From: a bacterium
GTDB taxonomy: Bacteria; Bacillota; Sulfobacillia; UBA995
Reading direction: 5' to 3'
Length of the DNA stretch: 53,041 nucleotides
Assembly: GCA_031082145.1 (NCBI GenBank)
Contig: JAVHLP010000013.1
Location: 1-53,041, forward strand
Position numbers and translations under genes: made by a program. The notes beneath the pieces are model-generated. The model had not been told where the DNA came from, ran no database searches, and saw nothing but the letters and a program-made list of their open reading frames with translations. Shown piece by piece: positions 1 through 7,135 of the stretch (within the stretch, counting starts at the first letter, position 1; each line of letters opens with the position of its first letter).

Positions 1-613
1 CGACCACCGAGACGGTAGTCTCCGTGACGTGGTCAGCCGCGCACCGCTGGACGGCCAGGGCGGTGATCTCGTGGGCCCTCCGGTCGGCTTCCTCGCGAGC
101 CTCGGCTTCGCGATCGCGGATCAGCCTGGCGATGTCCTGCTGGATCTCGTCTTCCACCGTCTTTAGCAGCAACTCACGAGCCTCCTGGCTGGACAGACCG
201 GCCACTCGCTCCAGCTCGGCGATGCGGCGGGCATGCAACTCCTGAACCAGGGTCGCCGTCCGCTCCGTCTCCTGCTCGCGGTGGTGGAGGCTCTCCTCCC
301 GGCGCTCGAGAGCCTCGCTCTTCCGGTCGAGACTCTCTTCCTTCTGGCCCAGGCGTTGTTCCTGCCTTTGGAGCTCGCCCCGCCGATCACGAACCTCGCG
401 CTCGAAGTCCTCCCGCAGGCGATGGACCGCCTCTCTGGCCTCCACCGCCAGTTCCCTCCGCTTGGCCTCGGCTTCTCCTCTGGCCCGGTCCAAGATGTCC
501 CGGGCCGCCCGCTCGGCCGAGCCCAGCCGGGCTTCCGCGATGAACCTGCGAACCAGGTAGCCGGCGGCGAGGCTCAGTCCGGCAACCAGTAGTACCACCC
601 AGAAGTCAAGCAC
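1..613 (-). CDS. rny: Ribonuclease Y, N-terminal part (truncated by window edge)
   Basis: The frame opens at a GTG at 613 and runs off the left edge, leaving about 204 residues. A GGAGG sits nine bases before the GTG. The product starts with one hydrophobic segment (LDFWVVLLVAGLSLAAG), continues as a long charged Arg/Glu-rich coiled coil (about residues 25-185), and ends at ETTVSVV, a stretch that precedes the KH domain in RNase Y. The KH and HD nuclease domains lie outside the window. RNase Y is the membrane-anchored endoribonuclease that starts mRNA decay in many Bacillota. Its place after recA on the same strand is the usual Bacillota order. A terminator lies between recA and this gene, so it probably has its own promoter. 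Alternative: another coiled-coil membrane protein, unlikely given the ending and the context. Confidence 0.92.
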   Translation of the reverse strand, partial: MLDFWVVLLVAGLSLAAGYLVRRFIAEARLGSAERAARDILDRARGEAEAKRRELAVEAREAVHRLREDFEREVRDRRGELQRQEQRLGQKEESLDRKSEALERREESLHHREQETERTATLVQELHARRIAELERVAGLSSQEARELLLKTVEDEIQQDIARLIRDREAEAREEADRRAHEITALAVQRCAADHVTETTVSVV

Positions 614-638
614 GGCGCATCGCCTCCGATCTGCCTCC

Positions 639-671
639 AAAAAAAGACGTGGGCCGAGGGGGACTCGGCCC
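639..671 (-). terminator. Intrinsic terminator after recA
   Basis: On the minus strand an 8-bp perfect stem (GGGCCGAG/CTCGGCCC, arms 651-658 and 664-671, loop of five) is followed a few bases later by seven T residues (639-645). It lies 170 bases past the recA stop and 25 bases before the rny start, so it would end recA transcripts and separate the two genes. Confidence 0.75.
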
Positions 672-841
672 AACCAGGCTGGCTAGACGAACTCCGGCCG
701 GGATCCCGGCCGGGGCCCGCAACTGCTATCGTCTTTCCATCTATGGTAAACCCCTGGTGGTAGCCAACCCAGTTTCCGCCTGTCCTTCACTCATTCTATA
801 CTCGGGCGGACCCCGTGTCAAGCGCCACTCCAGCCGCAGGG

Positions 842-1864
842 CTACTCCCCTTGATCGTCCGTCGCCGCCACCCTCACCCCGCCGACCTTGAGCCGCTCCC
901 TGACCAGGCTCTCGATCTCAGCCGCGACATCCTGGTTCTGCCGGAGAAAGTCCCGAACGTTGTCGCGACCCTGGCCGAGGCGGTTGTCGCGATAGGAATA
1001 CCAGGCCCCCGCTTTCTCGATGATACCCAGCTCGACGGCCACGTCAACCAGGCCTCCCTCGCGGGAGATGCCTTCGCCATAGATGAGGTCAAACTCGGCC
1101 TGGCGGAAAGGGGGAGCTAGCTTGTTCTTGACCACCCGGACCCGGGTCCGGCAGCCGACCGTCTCGCTCCCCTGCTTGAGCGTCTCGGCCCGCCGGACGT
1201 CCAGGCGCAGCGAGGCGTAGAACTTGAGCGCCCGGCCGCCCGGAGTCACCTCGGGGTTCCCGAACATGACGCCGACCTTCTCCCGGATCTGGTTCAGGAA
1301 GATAGCGGTGGTGCGTGACTTGGCGATTGCCCCGGCCAGCTTGCGCAGCGCCTGCGACATCAGCCTGGCTTGAAGACCGACGTGGGTGTCCCCCATGTCC
1401 CCTTCCAGCTCCGCGCGCGGCACCAGGGCGGCCACCGAGTCCACGACTACCACGTCCACCGCCCCGCTGCGCACCAGGGCCTCCGCGATCTCCAGGGCCT
1501 GCTCCCCAGTGTCCGGTTGAGAAATCAGCAGGTTCTCAATATCAACCCCCAGCCGCTGGGAATAGGCGGGGTCCAGGGCGTGCTCGGCGTCAATGAAGGC
1601 GGCGATTCCTCCCCGGCGTTGGGCCTCGGCCACTATGTGCAGGGCGAGGGTTGTCTTGCCGGAGCCCTCCGGTCCGAAGATCTCCACCACCCTGCCGCGC
1701 GGAACGCCGCCGCACCCCAGCGCCGCGTCAAGGGCCAGCGAACCGGTGGGGATGACCTCCACCGAGAGCCGGGCGGCATCCTCGCCCAGCCGCATGATGG
1801 AGCCCTTCCCGAACATCTTCTCGATCTGCCCCAGGGCTATGTCCAGGGCGCGCCCCTTGTCCAC
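842..1864 (-). CDS. recA: RecA recombinase
   Basis: RecA is the ATP-dependent strand-exchange protein of homologous recombination and the SOS co-protease. From the chosen start it is 340 residues, close to the family's usual 340-350. The N-terminus reads [20 protein letters not shown]; Walker A is GPEGSGKTT (residues 64-72), Walker B lies in [11 protein letters not shown], and [10 protein letters not shown] plus GRALKFYAS mark the L2 region. An ATG frame extends to 1957, but that would overlap thpR and add a non-RecA leader. The GTG at 1864, seven to eight bases after GAGGAGG, matches the family start. It lies 67 bases past thpR and can use a promoter inside the thpR end. Confidence 0.97.
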   Translation of the reverse strand: MDKGRALDIALGQIEKMFGKGSIMRLGEDAARLSVEVIPTGSLALDAALGCGGVPRGRVVEIFGPEGSGKTTLALHIVAEAQRRGGIAAFIDAEHALDPAYSQRLGVDIENLLISQPDTGEQALEIAEALVRSGAVDVVVVDSVAALVPRAELEGDMGDTHVGLQARLMSQALRKLAGAIAKSRTTAIFLNQIREKVGVMFGNPEVTPGGRALKFYASLRLDVRRAETLKQGSETVGCRTRVRVVKNKLAPPFRQAEFDLIYGEGISREGGLVDVAVELGIIEKAGAWYSYRDNRLGQGRDNVRDFLRQNQDVAAEIESLVRERLKVGGVRVAATDDQGE

Positions 1865-1912
1865 TTCCCCTTCCTCCTCGCCACCGTGCACATGGTAATC
1901 TGTTCCATCTAC

Positions 1913-1941
1913 AGTATAACACCAGACATCCTCAGCCACAA
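1913..1941 (-). promoter_or_regulatory. Probable recA promoter
   Basis: Minus strand: TTGTGG (1936-1941), a 17-base spacer, then TATACT (1913-1918), about 45 bases before the recA GTG. The -35 lies inside the end of thpR. I looked for a GAAC-N4-GTTC SOS box here and found only an isolated GGAAC, so LexA control of recA is not supported by this stretch. Confidence 0.45.
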
Positions 1942-2513
1942 ACACCGCCCAGGGCATAGCGGCCGCGAACGGAGTAAGCCGGACCGGCGGGGCTCAGCTT
2001 GCTCTCCAGGAGCAGGACAGCCGTAACCAGATGGGTGCCGGCCGGTGCATCAGGCCCTATCGCCTGGGCGGCGTCGCGTAGATCGGCCAGCCCTCGATCT
2101 GATCGCTGGCGGGCCACGGTCAAGTGGCCGCGAAAGGGCCGTTCCTCGGGCGCGAAACCCAGAGCCGACAATCCCCGATCCACCGCCCGGGCGAGAAGGG
2201 CTAGTTCTGACTGGCCTTCAGCTACCCCTACCCAGAGCACTCGGGGGTTGGTCCAGCCGGGGAAGCAGCCCAGGCCCTGGAACCGGAGTTCGAACGGACG
2301 GACGGCCGCCGCCGTCTGGCCGAGGACGGGTTCCACCCGCGAGAGGACGGCCGGCTCCACCGCCCCCAGGAACTTGAGGGTCACATGGTAGTTCTCGGGC
2401 TGCACCCACCTGTAGTCGGGGCCCGTGGCGGCCAGATGCCGGCACCAGGCGGCCGCGCGCTCGCGAACGGTCTCGCCCACGTCAACGGCGACAAAGGCCC
2501 GGATAGGGGCCAT
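1932..2513 (-). CDS. thpR: RNA 2',3'-cyclic phosphodiesterase (ThpR/LigT)
   Basis: A 193-residue protein of the 2H phosphoesterase superfamily. Both signature His-x-Thr/Ser-x motifs are visible: HVTLKF near residue 43 and HLTVAR near residue 130, the catalytic pair of the fold. Family members hydrolyse 2',3'-cyclic phosphate ends of RNA to 2'-phosphates; many also show 2'-5' RNA ligase activity in vitro. The ATG at 2513 follows GGGAGGCGAGCC, a good ribosome-binding site. The gene lies 11 bases after cinA, so the two are probably co-transcribed, and its end carries a likely recA promoter. The cinA-thpR-recA order is common in high-GC anaerobic Bacillota. Confidence 0.93.
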   Translation of the reverse strand: MAPIRAFVAVDVGETVRERAAAWCRHLAATGPDYRWVQPENYHVTLKFLGAVEPAVLSRVEPVLGQTAAAVRPFELRFQGLGCFPGWTNPRVLWVGVAEGQSELALLARAVDRGLSALGFAPEERPFRGHLTVARQRSDRGLADLRDAAQAIGPDAPAGTHLVTAVLLLESKLSPAGPAYSVRGRYALGGVCG

Positions 2514-2524
2514 GGCTCGCCTCC

Positions 2525-3814
2525 CTACGGGTGAGGGTTCGACGATCCGGGGCCGGTTCCTCCGTGGCCCTCCAGCCGCTGCCAGAGCAACTCGAGGGCG
2601 AACAGGCAGGCGCGTCTCTTCACGGTGCCTCGATCACCAGGCAGCCGGCGCCCGGCGGCCAGGGTAGCCCCCCCGCCTGCCAGGCCGGCGAACACCAGGC
2701 CGACGGGTTTGTCGGTCGATCCGCCGCCGGGGCCGGCGATCCCCGTCACGGCCAAGCTGAAGTCGGTGGCGGCCAATCGCCGTACACCCTCGGCCAAGGC
2801 CGCTGCGACCTCGGCGCTGACCGCCCCGTGCCGTTCCAGCAGGAGCGGGTCCACCCCGCAGTGCTCGACCTTGGAGCGGTTGCTGTAGACCACCAGCCCC
2901 CGCTCAAAGAACGCCGAACTGCCAGGCAAGCTGGTCAGCAGGTGGCCCAAGAGCCCACCGGTACAGGACTCGGCAACAGCCAGGGTCGAACCCCTCCGGG
3001 CCAGCGCCCTGGCGACCACCGCCGCCAGGGTATCGTCGTCAGTTCCGTATATGTGGGAGCCCAGCCGGGCCCGGATGGCCGCCTCCACCGGCTCGATGAG
3101 GGCCACCGCCTCCGCCCGCCCGGCCGCCTTGGCGGTGATGCGGATGCTGACCTCACCCGCTTGACCCGCCAGGGGAGCGATAGTGGGGTTGCCCTGGGCT
3201 GCTATCAGGTCGGCAATGCGGGCCTCGGCGGTCGACTCCCCGATGCCGGCGAGCTTCAGGACCCTGGATGTTATGATCTTGAGTTCTCCGCCCACCCGCA
3301 GGCGCCCCTCGAGATAGGGCACCAGGTGGTCGTGTACCATCGGAGTCAGCTCGGCCGGGGGCCCGGGGAGCATCACCACCGTGGCCCGCCCTATGTCAAG
3401 GACGGCTCCCGGAGCGGTCCCCACCGGGTTGGGCAGGGCCAGGGCTCCCTCGGGGAGCAGGGCCTGCTTTCGGTTGCTGGCGGCCATCGGCCGCCCCGTT
3501 CTGGCGAAGACGGCTTCGATAGCCTGCAGCGAGGGAGGGTGGAGGTGCAGAGGGCGGCCGGTGACGGCGGCAACGCGCTCGCGGGTGATATCGTCGGCGG
3601 TGGGCCCCAGGCCGCCGGTGATGAGTACCAAGTCCGACCGTTCCAGGGCAGCCTTCAGGGCCCCGTCGATCCGGCCGGGGTTGTCGCCCACCGTCACGTG
3701 GTAGAAGACGTCAACACCGAGCTCGGCGAGCACGCGAGACAGGTGACGGGCGTTCTCATTGGCTATCTGGCCGAGCAGCAGTTCGGTGCCGATGGCAAGG
3801 ATCTCGGCCCGCAT
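2525..3814 (-). CDS. cinA: CinA-family protein (nicotinamide-nucleotide amidohydrolase)
   Basis: A 429-residue two-domain CinA. The N-terminal molybdopterin-binding-like domain starts AEILAIGTELLLGQIANENA and includes LVLITGGLGPTADD. The C-terminal PncC domain carries VAESCTGGLLGHLLTSLPGS and SLAVTGIAGPGGG, the motifs of nicotinamide-nucleotide deamidase, which recycles NMN in the pyridine nucleotide cycle. The ATG at 3814 is preferred over a GTG at 3823 because GGGAGG directly abuts that GTG but sits eight bases before the ATG. It follows the FtsH-like gene by 40 bases and precedes thpR by 11. In related genomes pgsA often lies just upstream; it is absent here. Confidence 0.95.
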   Translation of the reverse strand: MRAEILAIGTELLLGQIANENARHLSRVLAELGVDVFYHVTVGDNPGRIDGALKAALERSDLVLITGGLGPTADDITRERVAAVTGRPLHLHPPSLQAIEAVFARTGRPMAASNRKQALLPEGALALPNPVGTAPGAVLDIGRATVVMLPGPPAELTPMVHDHLVPYLEGRLRVGGELKIITSRVLKLAGIGESTAEARIADLIAAQGNPTIAPLAGQAGEVSIRITAKAAGRAEAVALIEPVEAAIRARLGSHIYGTDDDTLAAVVARALARRGSTLAVAESCTGGLLGHLLTSLPGSSAFFERGLVVYSNRSKVEHCGVDPLLLERHGAVSAEVAAALAEGVRRLAATDFSLAVTGIAGPGGGSTDKPVGLVFAGLAGGGATLAAGRRLPGDRGTVKRRACLFALELLWQRLEGHGGTGPGSSNPHP

Positions 3815-3854
3815 GACTCGCACCTCCCGGACAGGCTTTCGGCGTCTGTCCCGC

Positions 3855-5378
3855 CTAACCTGCCGGGGCCGTACCCTCGCCCATCCGCCGCGGCACTCGC
3901 CGTCGGGCCCGCCGGCCGGGACCGACCAGCCGCCGCAGTTCGTCGCCGCTAAGCCGCTCCCGGTCCACCAGAACCTGGCAGGTCCGGACCAGTATCGCCC
4001 GTCTACCCCGCAGCAGGGCGCGCACGCGGCTCTCCTGGGCCTTCAGGATCTGACGGGCCTCACCCTGCGCCTCTGTGGGCGGGATGACGTCCTCGCTGAT
4101 CACCCCCAACCCCGAGAGGCCGGAGCCCACGATGGTCCGTGCTATCTGCGCCGCCCGCTGCAGGTCGTCGCTGGCTGCGGTGCTGCGGCTGCCCAGAGCG
4201 ATCTCCTCTGCCACCGCCCCGGCCATTAACACCGCCACCCGGTCCTCCAGGTATGCGAGGGGATACAGGTACGGGTCGGCCTCTTCTTCCTGCCGGACGT
4301 ACCCGAGGGCAGCCCCCCGCGAGCTGACGGTCACCGCCGTCACCGAACCCGGGTTCAGCATCTCGCTCACGATAGCGTGGCCGGCCTCGTGGACGGCAAT
4401 CCGCTCCAGTTCATCGCGCGATGGAGCGCGGGGGAGCTTCTCACCCAGGATGACCTTCTCCACCGCTTCCTCCAGGTGCTTCTGCTCAAGGGACTCCAGA
4501 CCTTGGCGTAAGGCCAGGATGGCCGCCTCGTTGGCCACGCTTTCGAGGTGAGCGCCCGAGAAGCCAAAGGTCTGGCCGGCGATGCGCTGAAGGCTGACCT
4601 GAGGCCCCAGGGGTTTGTTGGCAGTGTGGATCCTCAGGATGGCCAGCCGCCCCTCGCGGTCGGGGAGGTCTACCCGCACGATGCGGTCGAATCGCCCGGG
4701 ACGAAGGAGCGCCGGGTCCAAGAGGTCGAATCGATTGGTGGCCCCGATCAAGAGGAGCCGCTGGTCATCGTCAGAAGCCAGGCCGTCCATCGCCACCAGC
4801 AACTGGTTCAGAGTCTGATCGTACTCCAGGTGGGACGTGTGCTGGCCCCGCCGTCCCCCTAGAACCTCGAGTTCATCAATGAAGATAACGGCGCTGCCGC
4901 CGCCTCGTCGCGCCGCCTCGCGGGCGTCGGCGAACAACTGCCGGACCCGCTGGGCCCCCACTCCCGCGTACACCTCGATGAACTCGCTGCCCGAGGCGGC
5001 GAGAAAGGCAGAGTTGGTATGGGCTGCCGCAGCCTTGGCCAGGAGTGTCTTGCCGGTTCCCGGGGGACCGGTCAGCAGGATGCCCTTGATGGGACGGATG
5101 CCGAGGCGCCGGATCCCCCCCCGGTTGGTGGCGAAATCCAGCGACTCCATGAGTTCCCGCTTGGCCGGCTCCTGCCCGCCGATATGGCCGAACTCCACCC
5201 TTCCGAACGCCCCCTGCGGCAAGGGGCGATTCTCCCGGCGAAGCGAGCGCAAGGCGCCACTCTGCGCCAGCAGGTACAGGAGACCTCCCAGGAACAGGAA
5301 TGGCATGAGGTTCAGGCCGTTCAGGCCGAGGTAGATCATCACGGCGAGCGCTCCCCCGGCCGCGATTTCCTTGATCAC
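3855..5378 (-). CDS. Minimal FtsH-like membrane AAA+ zinc metalloprotease
   Basis: A 507-residue ATP-dependent protease. Two hydrophobic stretches lie very close together at the N-terminus (about residues 6-20 and 24-38), suggesting a short membrane hairpin. Next come the AAA+ module (Walker A GPPGTGKT at 104-111, Walker B VIFIDE at 164-169, second region of homology ATNRFDLLDPALLRPGRFDR), then the M41 peptidase with HEAGH at 330-334 and a third-ligand Asp in TAASDDL near 404. Unlike canonical FtsH (about 600-650 residues) it lacks an extracytoplasmic domain between the membrane segments. The GTG start overlaps the stop of the 56-residue membrane ORF upstream (GTGA), so translation is probably coupled. 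It may be a specialised FtsH paralogue; substrates are unknown. Confidence 0.9.
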   Translation of the reverse strand: MIKEIAAGGALAVMIYLGLNGLNLMPFLFLGGLLYLLAQSGALRSLRRENRPLPQGAFGRVEFGHIGGQEPAKRELMESLDFATNRGGIRRLGIRPIKGILLTGPPGTGKTLLAKAAAAHTNSAFLAASGSEFIEVYAGVGAQRVRQLFADAREAARRGGGSAVIFIDELEVLGGRRGQHTSHLEYDQTLNQLLVAMDGLASDDDQRLLLIGATNRFDLLDPALLRPGRFDRIVRVDLPDREGRLAILRIHTANKPLGPQVSLQRIAGQTFGFSGAHLESVANEAAILALRQGLESLEQKHLEEAVEKVILGEKLPRAPSRDELERIAVHEAGHAIVSEMLNPGSVTAVTVSSRGAALGYVRQEEEADPYLYPLAYLEDRVAVLMAGAVAEEIALGSRSTAASDDLQRAAQIARTIVGSGLSGLGVISEDVIPPTEAQGEARQILKAQESRVRALLRGRRAILVRTCQVLVDRERLSGDELRRLVGPGRRARRRVPRRMGEGTAPAG

Positions 5379-5545
5379 GCCGGCTGCTCACCTCCGGTGC
5401 GAGGGAGGGGCACCAATTCGTGGAGATGACCCCCGCTCATCAACGGGGTCTCTTCCGTCTCCCGCCGGTACAGGTAAGCGCCCGCCAGCAGGACGGCCAG
5501 GGGCAGGACCAGCATACCGGGGATGCGGAAACCGCGAGAAGTCAC
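5375..5545 (-). CDS. 56-residue membrane ORF, internally deleted copy of the 7136-7747 gene
   Basis: The GTG at 5545 begins VTSRGFRIPGMLVLPLAVLL, continues through a membrane segment to LYRRETEETPLM, then jumps in frame to HELVPLPRTGGEQPA and stops. Both ends match the 203-residue protein at 7136-7747 (start VTFRGFRIPVV, LYRRETETAPLV, end-region YELVPLPRAGDE), so about 125 middle residues are missing while the frame is kept. The stop overlaps the GTG of the FtsH-like gene by two bases (GTGA), giving translational coupling. Upstream lies a TATAAT-containing leader shared with the other copies. It could be a functional micro-protein, a leader peptide for the protease, or a decaying copy; the preserved frame and coupling argue against simple decay. 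Confidence 0.6.
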   Translation of the reverse strand: MTSRGFRIPGMLVLPLAVLLAGAYLYRRETEETPLMSGGHLHELVPLPRTGGEQPA

Positions 5546-5602
5546 AGGCTATGACCCCCTTGTAGCAGGATCATTATATCAAAAGGCCTGTTATCCTTCG
5601 AG
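5546..5602 (-). promoter_or_regulatory. Conserved leader with TATAAT, first copy
   Basis: Minus strand: a TATAAT (5573-5578) lies 28 bases before the GTG at 5545, followed by ATGATCCTGCTACAAGGGG, whose AAGGGG may be the ribosome-binding site. The same block precedes the gene at 7747 and, mutated, the one at 8735. A shared TCGAAGGATA lies just upstream of the TATAAT at about -35 but does not resemble TTGACA. Confidence 0.5.
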
Positions 5603-5659
5603 CCGTCGCGCGTTGCCATCATCTACCAGGGCATCCACCAGCAGCACGATGCCCGAGGT

Positions 5660-5865
5660 GTGGTCGAACTGCAGACCGCAGGCTCCCATCACGTCCGGTG
5701 GGTGAGGGGCGGGGCCAGGATCTGCGTTCCGCCGGCTACTCGGTCACCTCCAACGGGAACTCCGGCAGATTGAGGACTTGTCGCCGCTTGCTGCCATGGG
5801 CGGCCTCGGGTCCACGACCAGGCGAGAGCGAAGAACCCTTGATGTGGCCTGCCTGCGCTGCCACG
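5660..5865 (-). pseudogene. IS66-family transposase remnant
   Basis: One minus-strand frame reads AAQAGHIKGSSLSP, then KRRQVLNLPEFPLEVTE, and then a stop at 5736-5738. This resembles the N-terminal region of IS66 transposases, where a GGQPGHxG stretch is followed by RRQVxxLPxxxxEVTEH before the zinc-binding part. After the stop the frame continues with PAERRSWPRPSPTGRDGS, which could be the decayed continuation. No catalytic domain, partner orfs or terminal inverted repeats are visible. The match is by pattern memory only and is short, so confidence is moderate. The frame stays open up to about 6068, into the end of the nucleotidyltransferase gene, but that part is not recognisable. Confidence 0.42.
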
Positions 5866-6024
5866 GCCACACTCTCACCGTCGCGGGAGTGCACGGATTC
5901 TCTCATGGGGGGGGTAAGCGACGGGTCCGGTTGCTGGCGACCTCCCGCACGGCTCTCATCAGCGCCGGTACCCGGTGATCCAGGAGAGCCCCTGAGTCCC
6001 TCGCTGACCTCCTGGGCATCGGGG

Positions 6025-6591
6025 TCATAGTACCTCGGCTTCGGCCTGTATCCGCTCCCACAGGTCATCCACGTTCAGTTGCCGGACCCAGTGGGCTAGG
6101 TAGTCCGCGTCAAGCACGCCGGCTTGAACCTCATAGACCCGCAAGGCATCGGCGAAATGCTTCTCGCTGCCTCCTGACAACTTGGCCCAGTGCAGCTTGG
6201 CCAGGATCGTGTCTTCAGGGCTCGAAACGCACAGCTCCATGCCGAGGAATCGCTCTCGGGACCGGCGCGAAAAGCGTGAGCGGTCAAAGGGCGTGCCCGT
6301 GAACAGCCAGAAATCGACCTTGCCTCCGGTATCGGCGTCAATCAGACTGAACATGGTCAACCCATCGATCGCATCCAGCATGTTCTTCTCATCGAGGTAG
6401 AAGCGAGGAGGGGGCAGCAGATCGAGCAACCGATGGGCCGCGGTTCGCTCGATGGCGATCACAAGGTCGATATCGTGAGTGGACCTCGGTTCTCCCTGCA
6501 AGCTTGATGCCAGCGATCCGGTCAGCATGTACTCGATCGCCATGCCTTCAAGGACCTCAACAACCGTCCTCAGCAGTTCCTGTTGTAGCAT
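6025..6591 (-). CDS. AbiEii/MNT-type nucleotidyltransferase-like protein
   Basis: A 188-residue protein with a nucleotidyltransferase signature: GSLASSLQGEPRSTHDIDLV near residues 26-45, containing the GS start and the DID metal-binding pair, and KVDFWLF near residue 90 as a likely third acidic strand. This is the pattern of small nucleotidyltransferases found in toxin-antitoxin and abortive-infection loci. The last part (DTILAKLHWAKLSGGSEKHF, then DALRVYEVQ) is the helical tail typical of these families. The ATG lies inside the end of the small upstream gene (22-base overlap, different frame), so the two form one translational unit. Whether it acts as toxin, antitoxin or RNA modifier cannot be said from sequence. 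Confidence 0.75.
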   Translation of the reverse strand: MLQQELLRTVVEVLEGMAIEYMLTGSLASSLQGEPRSTHDIDLVIAIERTAAHRLLDLLPPPRFYLDEKNMLDAIDGLTMFSLIDADTGGKVDFWLFTGTPFDRSRFSRRSRERFLGMELCVSSPEDTILAKLHWAKLSGGSEKHFADALRVYEVQAGVLDADYLAHWVRQLNVDDLWERIQAEAEVL

Positions 6592-6785
6592 TTCGCAATG
6601 CGCTCCCGATAGAGCTGTCTGATCGCTTCATCGGCCATCTGGGGGAACCTTCTGCGCAGCCCATGCAAGAAGAGCTCGTCGGCCAGACGAGACAGCTCGA
6701 ACGCTTTCAACAGCCTGGCCTGGGGCGACATGCGCTTGAGGGCTGCGATCTGCATTCGTCGTTCCGGACTGCCTCTCAGATGCAT
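6570..6785 (-). CDS. Small partner protein of the nucleotidyltransferase
   Basis: A 71-residue basic, helical protein: SPQARLLKAFELSRLADELF followed by LHGLRRRFP and ending YRERIAKCYNRN. I recall similar short proteins directly before nucleotidyltransferase genes in thermophilic bacteria, but know no function. It lacks an obvious HEPN R-x4-6-H motif, so this is not a standard MNT/HEPN pair. The ATG at 6785 is chosen because it forms TGATG with the stop of a six-codon leader peptide that has the strong ribosome-binding site; a GTG at 6788 is also possible. The end overlaps the nucleotidyltransferase start by 22 bases. Confidence 0.65.
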   Translation of the reverse strand: MHLRGSPERRMQIAALKRMSPQARLLKAFELSRLADELFLHGLRRRFPQMADEAIRQLYRERIAKCYNRNC

Positions 6786-6805
6786 CACCCCTGCCTCTCG
6801 GTCAT
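6785..6805 (-). other. Six-codon leader ORF (MTERQG) before the nucleotidyltransferase module
   Basis: ATG at 6803-6805 follows GGAGGAGGGAC, the best ribosome-binding site in this stretch, and reads Met-Thr-Glu-Arg-Gln-Gly-stop. Its TGA overlaps the ATG of the next gene as TGATG. It may drive re-initiation, or be the original start of the small gene followed by a frameshift; the sequence cannot distinguish these. Confidence 0.45.
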
Positions 6806-6840
6806 GTCCCTCCTCCGATCAAGCCGGTCTGGGGATCTCC

Positions 6841-6868
6841 CTGCACAGGGTTAGCTTGCGCTGTGCAG
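6841..6868 (-). repeat. Perfect 8-bp inverted repeat upstream of the nucleotidyltransferase module
   Basis: CTGCACAG (6841-6848) and CTGTGCAG (6861-6868) are perfect inverted arms separated by 12 bases, 36 bases upstream of the six-codon leader. The spacing suits a dimeric repressor or an RNA hairpin in the 5' leader. No T-run follows, so it is not an intrinsic terminator. Confidence 0.45.
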
Positions 6869-7135
6869 ACAAGTGGTTCTCCAGGATGATGGTCCCGCAC
6901 CGTCCCGCAGTGGTATGGTGTGTTCTCTCCCGCAGGGTCCTGCTGCCTCTCCCTTGCGTTCAGCATACCATGACCGCCATCACCGGTCGAGTTTCCTCCG
7001 CACAGTATGAGCTCTCGGTGTGGTCTCTCCAGCACGAAGAATCCCGGGCAGCCCCGGCTTGTACACCTGAAGCACTGGGGTGTTGCGTGGTCACCGGATC
7101 TGGCCGAGTGGAGCGGGACAGTTAACGCATGTCCT
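6869..7135. other. Gene-free stretch
   Basis: No frame here has both a plausible start and recognisable content. Long open frames exist on both strands, but their compositions are those of GC-rich shadow reading. A GGTATG/CATACC pair at about 6914 and 6966 is the only symmetry noticed. A promoter for the nucleotidyltransferase module would be expected here, but none is convincing. Confidence 0.5.

Noticed and set aside
1880-1910. SOS box before recA
   Set aside because: Only GGAAC without the paired GTTC at the right spacing; three of four bases differ in the second half.
1865-1957. Longer RecA start at the ATG at 1957
   Set aside because: It adds a leader with no RecA similarity, overlaps thpR and the likely promoter; the GTG at 1864 has a proper ribosome-binding site.
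2531-3952. Long plus-strand open frame (473 codons) opposite cinA
   Set aside because: It is antisense to a certain cinA gene, has Gln/Gly/Arg-rich low-complexity content and no ribosome-binding site; such shadows are expected at this GC content.
5778-5978. Plus-strand frame with C-x2-C (CLRCHGH) opposite the IS66 remnant
   Set aside because: It is the reverse reading of the same stretch; the minus-strand frame has the better family resemblance.
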